From VXNE01 sp965206615 (GTDB lineage Bacteria; Pseudomonadota; Gammaproteobacteria; Pseudomonadales; Azotimanducaceae), in the NCBI GenBank assembly GCA_965206615.1, contig CBDBKI010000005.1, positions 1,860,001 to 1,924,000 of the forward strand: a stretch of 64,000 bases of DNA, given 5' to 3'. Within the stretch, counting starts at the first letter, position 1. Each line of letters begins with the position of its first letter. Below the pieces are notes generated by a model. The model had not been told where the DNA came from and ran no database searches. It was given only the letters and a program-made list of their open reading frames with translations. Shown one piece after another: positions 16,636 through 24,744 of the stretch. Position numbers and translations under genes: made by a program.

Positions 16636-17706
16636 ATGAGCGAAGCCGTGCAGCTCGATGCCGGGCACGACCTTGATCTCGGCTGGATGGACCGGCAGGG
16701 CCAATGGGATACGCGGGCCGAGCAGAGCAAGTACGGCCTGACCCTCGCCGACATTCAGGTCGGCGACTATGGCGACCCGCCGGCAGAGAGCGACAACCAG
16801 ACCGGACGTCCGCGCGGCGCGGTGCCACGGCCCGGTTCGTACCGTATCGGCAACTACGCGATTCGCACCAAGAGCGAGATCTGGCTGGACAACGCATCTT
16901 TCCTCTACGAGGAAGCGCTGCAGCGCCAGTGGAGTTCGGCAACGGATATTCCGTGGCACACCATCGAGCCGCTGCCCGACGACATCGAGCAGGCGCAGTG
17001 CACGATGGACACTTTCCTGACGGAGGTCGAGTTCGTGGCGGGGGACGTGCCGGCGCGGTGGATCGCGCAGACGACCCCGGACTTCTTCGAGGCGCGCAAC
17101 GTGCTGCTGTGCCAGGTGATGGACGAGTCGCGCCACATGGATGTGTTCCGCAAGCGGGCGCTGGCGAATGGCGGTGGGCTCATGAAAGCGACCGGCGGCA
17201 CGGCTGGCGTCGTCGGCAGTATCGATCTGTCCCGCGACTTCACCGAGATGTCCTCACGGCTGCATATCTCGGGCGAAGGCGCGGTGCTGACCATCTTTCG
17301 CATGGGCGAGTTGATGGCATACAACGACGCGGAGAAGGCCATCTACCGTCTCTGCGCCCAGGACGAGGCGCGCCATGTGGCGTTCGGTGTCATGCACATG
17401 CGCTACATGGCCGAGACGGCGCCGGAGCGGCACGAGGAGATCCACTGCTATCTCGACGAAGCCGAGCGCGGCATTCTGGCGGGTTCGCAGAACCCGGCGG
17501 GGCAGTTCCCGGCCACTTCGGAATCCATGGCCATCCTGCTCGGCGGCGGCAAGGACAAGTTCGACGAAGGCCGCAACAAGCTGATCGCGATCCGTCGGCG
17601 GCAACTGCAGGAGTACATCAAGCGCGTCAAGAGCGCCGGCTTCGGCGACCGTTTCGAGAACGGACGCTCGCAGGTCCCCGAGATGCTGGCCGAGATCGCC
17701 GCCTGA
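16636..17706 (+). CDS. Ferritin-like diiron oxidase/oxygenase, catalytic-type paralogue
   Basis: A 356-residue all-helical protein with the ligand pattern of the R2/ferritin-like superfamily: helix B SFLYEEAL (E92 or E93), helix C D-E164-S-R-H167, helix E SGE214GA, and helix F D-E244-A-R-H247. Four carboxylates and two histidines are what a carboxylate-bridged diiron centre needs, so it should activate oxygen. It resembles uncharacterised ferritin-like proteins related to ribonucleotide-reductase-like oxidases and to PaaA/AurF-type oxygenases. The precise family is not recognised. The next gene encodes a degenerate paralogue, and a rubredoxin gene lies divergently upstream. Substrate unknown. 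Confidence 0.82.
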   Translation: MSEAVQLDAGHDLDLGWMDRQGQWDTRAEQSKYGLTLADIQVGDYGDPPAESDNQTGRPRGAVPRPGSYRIGNYAIRTKSEIWLDNASFLYEEALQRQWSSATDIPWHTIEPLPDDIEQAQCTMDTFLTEVEFVAGDVPARWIAQTTPDFFEARNVLLCQVMDESRHMDVFRKRALANGGGLMKATGGTAGVVGSIDLSRDFTEMSSRLHISGEGAVLTIFRMGELMAYNDAEKAIYRLCAQDEARHVAFGVMHMRYMAETAPERHEEIHCYLDEAERGILAGSQNPAGQFPATSESMAILLGGGKDKFDEGRNKLIAIRRRQLQEYIKRVKSAGFGDRFENGRSQVPEMLAEIAA

Positions 17707-17780
17707 GGCGAAGACGAAAACCATGGCCCGCCGGTCCAGCGGGCGATTCCCCCTTACCTGACACACGGGGCAACCCACAC

Positions 17781-18887
17781 GTGGCAAAGAAACGCGCACA
17801 GGCGAAGTCCTCGTCGAAGCGGGTCGAGTCGCTCTCGACGGACGGCACCAACATCCTGACCGAAGTCCCGAAACCCAGTCTCGACTGGATGAACCAGTCC
17901 CGGCAGTGGGGTGTGCGGGTGAAGCCCGGCAAGAAGGGTCTGACGCTCGGCAGTCTCAACGTCGGCATCTACGGCGAGATTCCGACGGAGTGGCACGATC
18001 AGACGCGCAACCCGCGCGGCGCGATCGCGCGGCACGGGTTGCCCCCGGTGGGATACGCGATCCGCGAAAAGTCCGCGATCTGGGCGGAGTGCGCGGCGGA
18101 TCTCTACGAAGAGGCGATCCAGCGGCGCTGGGCGCCGGCCACGGATGTCCCCTGGGAGACCATCGAGCCCCTGCCCGAAGATGTCGAACGCGCGGTGTGC
18201 CAAGTGTGTACCGAGCTTTCCCAGTACGCGAACGTGGACATCGAGACGATCTCCAGCTGGCAGCACCAGATGGCGTATGGCTATCACGAGGTCAAGCAGT
18301 TCCTGGCCACGGCGACTTTCGATGCGGCGCGTCACTACGAAGTCTTCCGCAAGCGCGCCCTCTACAACGGCGGTGGTCTGGGCCTCGAGCCGACCGGCGA
18401 AGTGAACCGGATGATCCTCGAGAGCCGCGGCGGGTGGACGGAGGCCGTCGTGTACCTCTTCCTGCTGCGGGGCACCTTCGCGATGACGGTCCTGCGCTAC
18501 CTCGAGCGGTTCGCCCACAACGACGCGGAACGCTTCATCTACGGACACGTCATCCAGGACCGGGCGCGGCACATGGCCTATGCGCTCGACCACCTGCAGT
18601 ACTCCATGGCCCACGTCGATCACCAGGCGCAGGTCCTGTCGACGCTGCTCTTCATCGGTGACCGGATCTTCGCCCGTGAACTGCGGGATCCCGTGCTTCG
18701 CGAAGCCCTGGCGATCGTCTTCGGCGGCGGCGTGGCGGGCGCGGCGACCACCGGCATGGCCACGTGGGAAGCGCTGATGCGCGAGTTCATGGCGCGTTAC
18801 GAAGCCTCCTGCGCCTGGCTGCGCGTGCCGCGCATGCGCGAGGCGATCCCCGAGGAGATGTCGCGGTTCCTGCCGGAAGCGGCGTAG
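17781..18887 (+). CDS. Ferritin-like paralogue with degenerate diiron site
   Basis: A 368-residue protein (GTG start) clearly homologous to the preceding gene. Both share the N-terminal SLDWMNQSRQWGVR-type segment, TDVPWETIEPLPEDVE, VFRKRAL and NDAER. The helix B glutamate (LYEEAI, E110/E111) is kept. The other three metal-binding glutamates are lost: helix C reads DAARH (A182), helix E has glycine at the equivalent place (about G231), and helix F reads DRARH (R261). Both histidines (H185, H264) remain. By analogy with PaaC or the beta subunits of bacterial multicomponent monooxygenases it is probably a structural partner of the first protein. The last codons GAA GCG GCG TAG seed a tandem array of the same 12 bases. 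Confidence 0.82.
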   Translation: MAKKRAQAKSSSKRVESLSTDGTNILTEVPKPSLDWMNQSRQWGVRVKPGKKGLTLGSLNVGIYGEIPTEWHDQTRNPRGAIARHGLPPVGYAIREKSAIWAECAADLYEEAIQRRWAPATDVPWETIEPLPEDVERAVCQVCTELSQYANVDIETISSWQHQMAYGYHEVKQFLATATFDAARHYEVFRKRALYNGGGLGLEPTGEVNRMILESRGGWTEAVVYLFLLRGTFAMTVLRYLERFAHNDAERFIYGHVIQDRARHMAYALDHLQYSMAHVDHQAQVLSTLLFIGDRIFARELRDPVLREALAIVFGGGVAGAATTGMATWEALMREFMARYEASCAWLRVPRMREAIPEEMSRFLPEAA

Positions 18888-18959
18888 GAAGCGGGATAGG
18901 AAGCGGGATAGGCAGCGGGATAGGCAGCGGGATAGGAAGCGGGATAGGAAGCGGGATAG
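18888..18959 (+). repeat. Six 12-bp tandem repeats, each carrying an in-frame stop
   Basis: Units of GAAGCGGGATAG (two of them GCAGCGGGATAG) run from 18888 to 18959, directly after the paralogue's own ending GAAGCGGCGTAG (18876-18887), which is a degenerate unit zero. In the frame of the upstream gene each unit reads Glu-Ala-Gly-stop, giving seven successive stop codons. In the next frame the array is open and reads Gly-Ser-Gly-Ile repeats running into the following gene. Confidence 0.92.
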
Positions 18960-19411
18960 TGGCGAAGTTTCCTTCGGAGGAGTGGTTCGGCGCGGTGGCG
19001 CGCGTCTACAACGGCGACGAGAGCTACCAGGGCGCCGGCGGCGGGCAGTGCAACTGCACGGCCGGCGTGGTCGTGGAGGACGATGACGAGACGTCGAACG
19101 AAGTATTCCTGCTGACGTTCGAGGGGTTCGAGTGCAGAGGCGGCCTGCGCGTGGACGACACGGCGCTCGCGGACGTCGACTTCTACATGCACATGCCGCT
19201 CGGGGACTGGCGTGAGATGCTCAAGGACATCGGGGCTCACGGTCACGCGACCGAAAACCACACGCTGAACAGCCTCGACCTCGAGCGGCACGACGGCCTG
19301 TCGACCTCGAAACACGGCGACCAGTATCGGGAAGACCTGTTCTTCCGTTACAACCAGACGCTGCAGTTCTTCTTCGACGCGTCGGCGCGCGTCAAGACCA
19401 CGTTTCCCTGA
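18959..19411 (+). CDS. Small protein of the diiron cluster, possibly SCP2-like
   Basis: A 150-residue protein whose best start is the GTG at 18959, formed by the last base of the tandem array. The frame stays open upstream through the array, so a longer product with a Gly-Ser-Gly-Ile N-terminal extension cannot be excluded. Segments DVDFYMHMPLGDWREMLKDI and the C-terminal helix resemble those of the next gene (DVELVIDMPARDWTNYLKR), so the two look like distant paralogues. The strand-then-helix order recalls SCP2 lipid-binding domains. That is a tentative fold guess; I do not recognise a family. It may bind the substrate of the diiron pair. Confidence 0.6.
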   Translation: MAKFPSEEWFGAVARVYNGDESYQGAGGGQCNCTAGVVVEDDDETSNEVFLLTFEGFECRGGLRVDDTALADVDFYMHMPLGDWREMLKDIGAHGHATENHTLNSLDLERHDGLSTSKHGDQYREDLFFRYNQTLQFFFDASARVKTTFP

Positions 19412-19425
19412 GAGGATCCGGGACC

Positions 19426-19812
19426 ATGGCACAACTCGACTGGCTCGAAGACGCGAAACAGGCGGTCAACGCCGACCCCGCTTACCGCCGGCTCGGCAGC
19501 GCGGACGTGGTGATCGGCTTCAAGGCCGGCAAGACGATCCGCAAGGTGACGCTGGAGGCGTTCGAGGTGGGGTCGATCGAGCCCATCGAGGAGGACGACC
19601 TGCGCGACGTCGAACTCGTCATCGACATGCCCGCGCGGGACTGGACGAACTACCTGAAGCGGCGCGGCAAGGGCACCGGACCGTCGCTCCTGTCCCTCGA
19701 CCTCGATCGGGACATCGTGCGCGCGCCCAACGTCCTCGACAGGGCCAAGTTCGAGCGCTACCACCTCTCGATCCAGGCCCTGGTCGACAAGGGGGCGGAA
19801 CTCGCCGCCTGA
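19426..19812 (+). CDS. Small protein of the diiron cluster, possibly SCP2-like, second copy
   Basis: A 128-residue protein with an N-terminal helix (DWLEDAKQAVNADPAYRRLG), a strand pair (ADVVIGFKAGKTIRKVTLEAFEVG), DVELVIDMPARDWTNYLKR and a C-terminal helix (FERYHLSIQALVDKGAEL). The order and the shared (D)xxxxMPxxDW core make it a likely relative of the preceding gene. SCP2-type lipid-binding domains share this layout, but I see no decisive motif. It follows the preceding gene by 14 bases and precedes the FmdB gene by 10, so all five plus-strand genes from 16636 look like one operon. Confidence 0.62.
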   Translation: MAQLDWLEDAKQAVNADPAYRRLGSADVVIGFKAGKTIRKVTLEAFEVGSIEPIEEDDLRDVELVIDMPARDWTNYLKRRGKGTGPSLLSLDLDRDIVRAPNVLDRAKFERYHLSIQALVDKGAELAA

Positions 19813-19822
19813 CGGTGGCCCC

Positions 19823-20113
19823 ATGCCGATCTACGAGTACCGGTGCAGCGACTGTCAGGCGGTGACGTCGGTGCTCGCGCCGGTCTCCCGCGCCGGCGAC
19901 GCTTGCCCGTGCGAATACTGCGGCAGCGCGCACACCCACCGCATCGTGTCGCGGCCCTCCGTGCACCTGTCCAATCTCTCGAAGGTCGAACGCCTCGATC
20001 CGAAGTACGACAAGATGGTCGACCGGGCCATGCACAATACGCGGGACGCGGATCCGGACCGGCTCATCAATCGTCGGGGAGACATCTCCAAGGGCCTGCC
20101 GGACAAGACCTGA
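19823..20113 (+). CDS. FmdB-type zinc-ribbon protein
   Basis: A 96-residue protein starting MPIYEYRCSDCQ, the standard opening of FmdB/CxxC_CxxC_SSSS regulatory proteins. The second metal pair is CPCEYCGS. The C-terminal half is polar and probably disordered, apart from a HNTRDADPDRLINRRGDISKGLP segment. Members of this family are small zinc proteins found beside amidases and other oxygen or nitrogen metabolism genes; the function is unclear. Its position as the last gene of the diiron operon suggests a metal-handling or regulatory role there, which is inference. Confidence 0.85.
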   Translation: MPIYEYRCSDCQAVTSVLAPVSRAGDACPCEYCGSAHTHRIVSRPSVHLSNLSKVERLDPKYDKMVDRAMHNTRDADPDRLINRRGDISKGLPDKT

Positions 20114-20386
20114 CCGAAGCCTCCAACGCTTCGCAGTGCGGGCGCTGGGCATCTGAGGCGACCCCGGATTCCCCACGGAATGATGACCTCCGTGAGCGGT
20201 GGCTCACGGCGATGCGGGCAAGGCACTGAGCGACCATGCCACGAGCTAGCGCGACCTATCGGTCGCGTTGGAAGTTTCGCTGCGCGAAACTTCTACGGCG
20301 CAAGCTCCTAGCCGACGATCGGCCAGGACCAGCCTGTTTTGGACCGATGTCGGTCCTGTCGACGGGCGGCAACGCCCCCGACGTGG
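20114..20386. repeat. Non-coding stretch with two perfect hairpins
   Basis: Between the FmdB gene and the next minus-strand gene. GCGACC-TATC-GGTCGC (20251-20266) and GAAGTTTCGC-TGC-GCGAAACTTC (20271-20293, 10-bp stem) stand four bases apart. No T-run follows, so terminator function is uncertain. No protein is seen here. Confidence 0.7.
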
Positions 20387-20596
20387 TCAAGCCGCCGTCC
20401 ACGCTCCCATCGCGAACAGCAGCGCCACCGTGAACGCCGCACCGATCACGAGGATCAGAAGGAACGCCGGTGTGGAGAGGATGTCGCTGCCTTCACCGGA
20501 AGCGGATCGGGTGGCGCCACGCCGGCTGCGGGCGATGACCCAGATCACTCCCAGTAGGATCAGCGCGGGGATGAGCAGTTGCACGAGGTAGCGCAT
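20387..20596 (-). CDS. Small two-helix membrane protein
   Basis: A 69-residue protein on the minus strand with two hydrophobic segments (YLVQLLIPALILLGVIWVIA and AFLLILVIGAAFTVALLFAMG) joined by a basic, Ser/Arg-rich loop. The ATG at 20596 starts just before the first helix; a longer frame to 20644 adds a polar tail with no RBS. I do not recognise a family. It lies head-to-head with the sodium:solute symporter gene, with only about 60 bases between the starts, so they probably share a regulatory region. Confidence 0.6.
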   Translation of the reverse strand: MRYLVQLLIPALILLGVIWVIARSRRGATRSASGEGSDILSTPAFLLILVIGAAFTVALLFAMGAWTAA

Positions 20597-20658
20597 GGAT
20601 CGGGCGAGGTGTCCTTCGTGGATCGAGCATACCCGCGCCTCCACGTAGGGAGCAAATC

Positions 20659-22107
20659 GTGACCTGGCTTGCCGAGCACTGGTTCGCCGTGGCGCTCTTT
20701 GCCGCCTATACGGCGTTCCTCGTCGCCCATGCCCGGGCCGGGATGCGGCGGGGGAGGGCCGTCCGCGACTTCTACGTGGGCGGCCGCTCGATGGGTGGCG
20801 TCGTCATCGGCGTGTCGTTCTACGCGACGTTCGCGAGCACCAACAGCTACATCGGCCACGCCGGCAAGGGCTACGAATACGGCGTGCCCTGGCTGACCAT
20901 GGCCGTGATGCTGGTGGTCATGGCGTTCGTTTCCTGGCGGGTGGTCGCGCCGCGGCTGCGCCGCTTCACGGCCGAGTGGGATTCCGTGACCGTGCCGGAC
21001 TTTCTCGCGGTCCGCTTCGCGAGCCGTCGGGTCCGCATCGCGGCGGCGTTGGTCATCGCGTTCTCGAGCCTCCTGTACCTGATCGCCATCTTCAAGGGCG
21101 CCGGCAACCTGTTCGAGGCGTTTCTCGGGGTGCCGTATCCGGCTGCCGTGGGCATCACGCTGGTCATCGTGATGTCCTATACGACCCTGGGGGGATTCGT
21201 GTCGGTGGTGCGCACGGACGTCCTGCAGGGCGTCCTGATGGTCGTCGGCGCGCTGCTGCTCTTCGGTTTCGTGACGCACGCCGCCGGCGGCGTGGGAGTC
21301 ATCGGGCAACTGGGAACCCGTCCGGACACTACGCACCTTACGGAACTCAACGCGGCCATACCCTTCGTCGTCCTGGTTGGCATCACCCTCGCGGGCTCGC
21401 TGAAACTGCTGGTCGATCCGCGCCAGGTCACCCGGTTCTACGGCCTGCGCGACGCGCGCAGCATCCGCACGGGCATGTGGATCGCCGGCATCGGCATCCT
21501 GGTGGTGCAGTTCTCGCTGCTGCCGGTCGGGCTCTACGCGCGCTTCCTGCTCGATGGCGTGACGGACACGGATGTCATCGTACCGCTCCTGGTGACCGAC
21601 CCCGACGTGTTTCCGGCGCTCGTTGGCGACTTCCTCGTCGTGGCCATACTGGCCGCGGCGATGTCGTCCCTCGACAGCGTCCTGCTGGTCGCCGCCTCGG
21701 TCGTGGTACGGGACATTCGCATGGAACTGGGTCCGCTCCCGGACCGGTCCGCCATCGCCTGGACACGCTGGGGCGTGATTGGCTTCGCTGTCCTCGGCGC
21801 CGCGATCGCCCTGGATCCGCCGGGCGGCATCGTCGAGATCACGATCTTCTCGGGCAGCTTGTACGCGGTGTGCTTCATCCCCACGATCGTCATCGGCCTG
21901 CATTGGCGCCGCGGCAACGAGACCGCTGCGCTCGCGGCCTTCGGGACCGGCATTGCCGTGCTGGTCGGGTGGCTGTTGCTCGGCTGGCAGGCGCACCTGC
22001 ACGAGGTCTTTCCGGCGCTCGCCGCGTCGACCCTGGTCTACATCGGACTGGCGCGGATCACCCCATCGGTAGAGGACGCCCGGGTCGCGGGTTTCTTCCG
22101 CCCGTAG
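20659..22107 (+). CDS. Sodium:solute symporter (SSS family)
   Basis: A 482-residue multi-spanning membrane protein with about 13 hydrophobic helices. Family features are DFYVGGRSMGGVVIGVSFYATFAST, which contains the helix 1-2 unwound substrate/sodium site, and YTTLGGFVSVVRTDVLQG, the well-known SSS segment in the fifth core helix. AAAMSSLDSVLLVAASVVVRDI provides the conserved Ser pair of the second sodium site. The GTG start at 20659 has GGGAG 7 bases upstream. The substrate could be an organic acid, amino acid or sugar; the sequence does not say. Confidence 0.9.
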   Translation: MTWLAEHWFAVALFAAYTAFLVAHARAGMRRGRAVRDFYVGGRSMGGVVIGVSFYATFASTNSYIGHAGKGYEYGVPWLTMAVMLVVMAFVSWRVVAPRLRRFTAEWDSVTVPDFLAVRFASRRVRIAAALVIAFSSLLYLIAIFKGAGNLFEAFLGVPYPAAVGITLVIVMSYTTLGGFVSVVRTDVLQGVLMVVGALLLFGFVTHAAGGVGVIGQLGTRPDTTHLTELNAAIPFVVLVGITLAGSLKLLVDPRQVTRFYGLRDARSIRTGMWIAGIGILVVQFSLLPVGLYARFLLDGVTDTDVIVPLLVTDPDVFPALVGDFLVVAILAAAMSSLDSVLLVAASVVVRDIRMELGPLPDRSAIAWTRWGVIGFAVLGAAIALDPPGGIVEITIFSGSLYAVCFIPTIVIGLHWRRGNETAALAAFGTGIAVLVGWLLLGWQAHLHEVFPALAASTLVYIGLARITPSVEDARVAGFFRP

Positions 22108-22224
22108 CCGGGAACAAGTGGCAGTAGCACAGTATCGTGCGGTAAAATTTGCTGGTTCGCGCGCTCCGAGTATCAGCGCCACACGGCGACCGTAGCGAAG
22201 GGCACGAAGGGGAACTTTCCAGAA

Positions 22225-24585
22225 GTGTCGTTGGTACTGCCGCTCGTTCTGGCCGCCGCCGTGGGTGGTGACAGCACGCCGCCCCTGCACCTGACCGAAG
22301 TCCCGCCCGGTACGTCCATATCCATCGATGGCCGGCTCGACGAGGAGATCTGGCAGTCCCTGCCCGCGTCGACCACCTTCACGGTGGTGCAGCCCGATAC
22401 CATGCAACGTCCCCCGCTCGAGACCTCGGTGCGGTTCTTCTACACGGCCCGCGGCATCTATATCGGCGCGGACATGGAGCAGCCCCCCGACACGCTGGTC
22501 GAACGCCTGAGCCCGCGGGACCAGGGGTACCTCACCCGGGACGCGTTCACCTTCAACCTCGACACGTCCGGAGAGGGACGCTACGGCTTCTGGTTTCAGG
22601 TGGCCCTCGGTGGGAGCGTGTCGGACGGCACCCTGCTGCCGGAGCGGGACTACAGCACGACCTGGGACGGAGCGTGGCGTGGGGCGACGGCGCGCACCGG
22701 GAAGGGGTGGTCGGCGGAACTCTTCGTGCCCTGGGCCGTCGTCAGCATGCCCCGGACCGAGGGCGAGCGGAGGCTGGGTTTCTACGGCCAGCGCTCGGTG
22801 GCGCACCGGAACGAACGCTGGGGCTGGCCGGCGCTGCCCTGGTCGCGGCCGAAGTTCATCTCGGACTTCCAGCAGCTGGTGGTCGACGGCGTGAATCCGC
22901 GCCATGAGTACAGCGTCGTCCCGTACGCCTCCAGCACCTACGACCGCCTGGAGGACACCGTGTCCGGCAAGGTGGGGCTGGACCTGCGGTGGCGCCCGTC
23001 CACCGACTTTCAGATGACGGCCGCCCTGAACCCCGACTTCGGCAACGTCGAGGCGGACGACGTGATCGTCAACCTGTCCGCGTTCGAGACGTTCTACCCG
23101 GAGAAACGGCTGTTCTTCCAGGAGGGCCAGGAGATCTTCGTCACTTCGCCGAGGGCGAGCCCCTTCCGGCGCAGCAGCGTCCCCCCGTTCCTGCTCCTGC
23201 ACACGCGGCGCATCGGCGCGCCGCCGCAACGGCCGAGGCTTGCGGACGGCCGCACGGTGGAGGACGCGGCGTTCGCCCGGCCGACCGAGCTGCTCGGCGC
23301 CGCGAAAGTAACGGGCCAGAACGGTGGCCTGCGCTGGGGGGTCCTTGCCGCGGTGGAGGACGAGACGGCACTCACGGCTGTCGATTCCGCCGGGCGCCGC
23401 GAGCGTCTCCGCCAGGACGGCCGGGACTTCGAGGCGGTTCGGCTGTTCTACGAGCGTAGCGAGGGTCCGTACCGGGCCATCGGCTGGATGTCGACCCGCG
23501 CGGACCGACTCGACGGCGAAGCCCGTGTGCAGGCGTTGGACGGCCACTTCCAGAATGCCGACGGAAGCTGGCGGGCGGACGGGCAGTTGGTGTCGTCGGA
23601 CGTAGCCGACAGGCGCGGCTACGGCGGTTTCGTGGATCTCGTGTGGGCGCCGCGGCAGGGTTTGTCGCACTCGCTGTCCATGGACCACTTCGACGCAGAT
23701 CTCGAACTGAACGACATGGGGTACCTGTACCGGAACGACCTGACCCAGTACCAGTACCGTCTGCGGACGCAGCGCTCCGACCTCGGCTGGGTCCGCGACC
23801 GGTGGTCGGGGCTGTCGCTCGAATGGGGACAGAACGAGCGGGGCGAGCGGGTGGCGTCCGGGGTCGGGGTCAACCAGACGTACCGGCTGAACAACCGGGC
23901 GGAGCTGAGGTGGCGGGGCGGTTTCGAAGCCGCCGGCCTCGACGACCGAGCGGCCTTCGGTGCGGGGAGCTTCCAGGTCAGGGACCGCTGGGACATGACG
24001 ACCTCGTACGAGTCCGACAGCGCCAGGCGCTTCTCGTACGTGCTGGGCTTCGGCTGGGAGGACGAACCCCTCGAAGGCGGCAAGGCCACCTACCAGGGCA
24101 CGCTCACCTGGCGTCCGACGGACCGCTTGACCCTCGAGGCAGGCCTCGACTACGTGACGCGGGACGGCTGGCTCCTGTACCGAGGCGGCCGCCGCATGAC
24201 CTCCTTCGAGGCGGAGCAGTGGATCCCGCGATGGAACCTGGACTACTTCCTGAGCGCGCGTCAGCATTTCCGCGTGGCGCTGCAGTGGGTGGGGGTGCAC
24301 GCGAACGACAACGCCTACTACCGGTTGCCCGAGCGGGCCGGCGCCCTGGTCACGGCAACCGATGGGGCCCAAGCCGACGACGCCTTCACGATCTCGGAGC
24401 TTGCCCTGCAGGTACGCTATCGGTGGGAGCTCGCCCCGATGTCCGACCTCTTCGTCGTCTATACCCGGCACGCGAGCCTGCCGAGCGCCGTGGGCGAGGG
24501 CTTTGGGGGCCTGTTCGCGAACGCCCTCGACGAACCCGTCGCCGAGCAGCTCGTCGTCAAGCTGCGCTACCGCTTGGGCACCTGA
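22225..24585 (+). CDS. DUF5916 family protein with CBM9-like N-terminal domain
   Basis: A 786-residue protein. After a short signal (LVLPLVLAAAVGG), residues about 30-215 form a carbohydrate-binding-family-9-like domain (SISIDGRLDEEIWQSLPA...FTFNLDTSGEGRYGFWFQ). From about residue 240 there is the DUF5916 signature with YEYSV-type strands, NPDFGNVEADDVIVNLSAFETFYPEKRLFFQEG, then a long series of amphipathic beta-strands ending in RYRLGT. The aromatic-rich last strand and beta periodicity indicate an outer-membrane barrel. Such proteins are often associated with uptake or surface processing; the role is unproven. GTG start at 22225 with AGGGGAA upstream. Confidence 0.82.
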   Translation: MSLVLPLVLAAAVGGDSTPPLHLTEVPPGTSISIDGRLDEEIWQSLPASTTFTVVQPDTMQRPPLETSVRFFYTARGIYIGADMEQPPDTLVERLSPRDQGYLTRDAFTFNLDTSGEGRYGFWFQVALGGSVSDGTLLPERDYSTTWDGAWRGATARTGKGWSAELFVPWAVVSMPRTEGERRLGFYGQRSVAHRNERWGWPALPWSRPKFISDFQQLVVDGVNPRHEYSVVPYASSTYDRLEDTVSGKVGLDLRWRPSTDFQMTAALNPDFGNVEADDVIVNLSAFETFYPEKRLFFQEGQEIFVTSPRASPFRRSSVPPFLLLHTRRIGAPPQRPRLADGRTVEDAAFARPTELLGAAKVTGQNGGLRWGVLAAVEDETALTAVDSAGRRERLRQDGRDFEAVRLFYERSEGPYRAIGWMSTRADRLDGEARVQALDGHFQNADGSWRADGQLVSSDVADRRGYGGFVDLVWAPRQGLSHSLSMDHFDADLELNDMGYLYRNDLTQYQYRLRTQRSDLGWVRDRWSGLSLEWGQNERGERVASGVGVNQTYRLNNRAELRWRGGFEAAGLDDRAAFGAGSFQVRDRWDMTTSYESDSARRFSYVLGFGWEDEPLEGGKATYQGTLTWRPTDRLTLEAGLDYVTRDGWLLYRGGRRMTSFEAEQWIPRWNLDYFLSARQHFRVALQWVGVHANDNAYYRLPERAGALVTATDGAQADDAFTISELALQVRYRWELAPMSDLFVVYTRHASLPSAVGEGFGGLFANALDEPVAEQLVVKLRYRLGT

Positions 24586-24595
24586 CCCGGGCGCC

Positions 24596-24687
24596 GTAGG
24601 GGACGGGCTTGTCCCGTCCCGTCTCGAATTCATGTGCGGGCGACCACAAGGGTCGGGGGGACGGGCGACCACAAGGGTCGCCCCTAC
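24596..24687. repeat. Dispersed stem-loop element, copy 2
   Basis: Starts GTAGGGG and ends CCCCTAC. It contains GGGACGGG-CTTGT-CCCGTCCC at its left and a GGGCGACC-ACAAG-GGTCGCCC hairpin at its right, with GAATTC between. This is the one copy whose left TAG is not the stop of the upstream gene (the DUF5916 stop is 11 bases earlier). Confidence 0.88.
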
Positions 24688-24744
24688 ACCTGAGTGCCGG
24701 GAAAGCGGACAATTCGGGCACACGCACAGGCAGGACGCACATCG

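Noticed and set aside
18764..18958. A longer start for the first small protein, within the second diiron gene
   Set aside because: It would overlap the upstream gene in another frame and include a Gly-Ser-Gly-Ile repeat. The 18959 GTG is simpler, though not proven.
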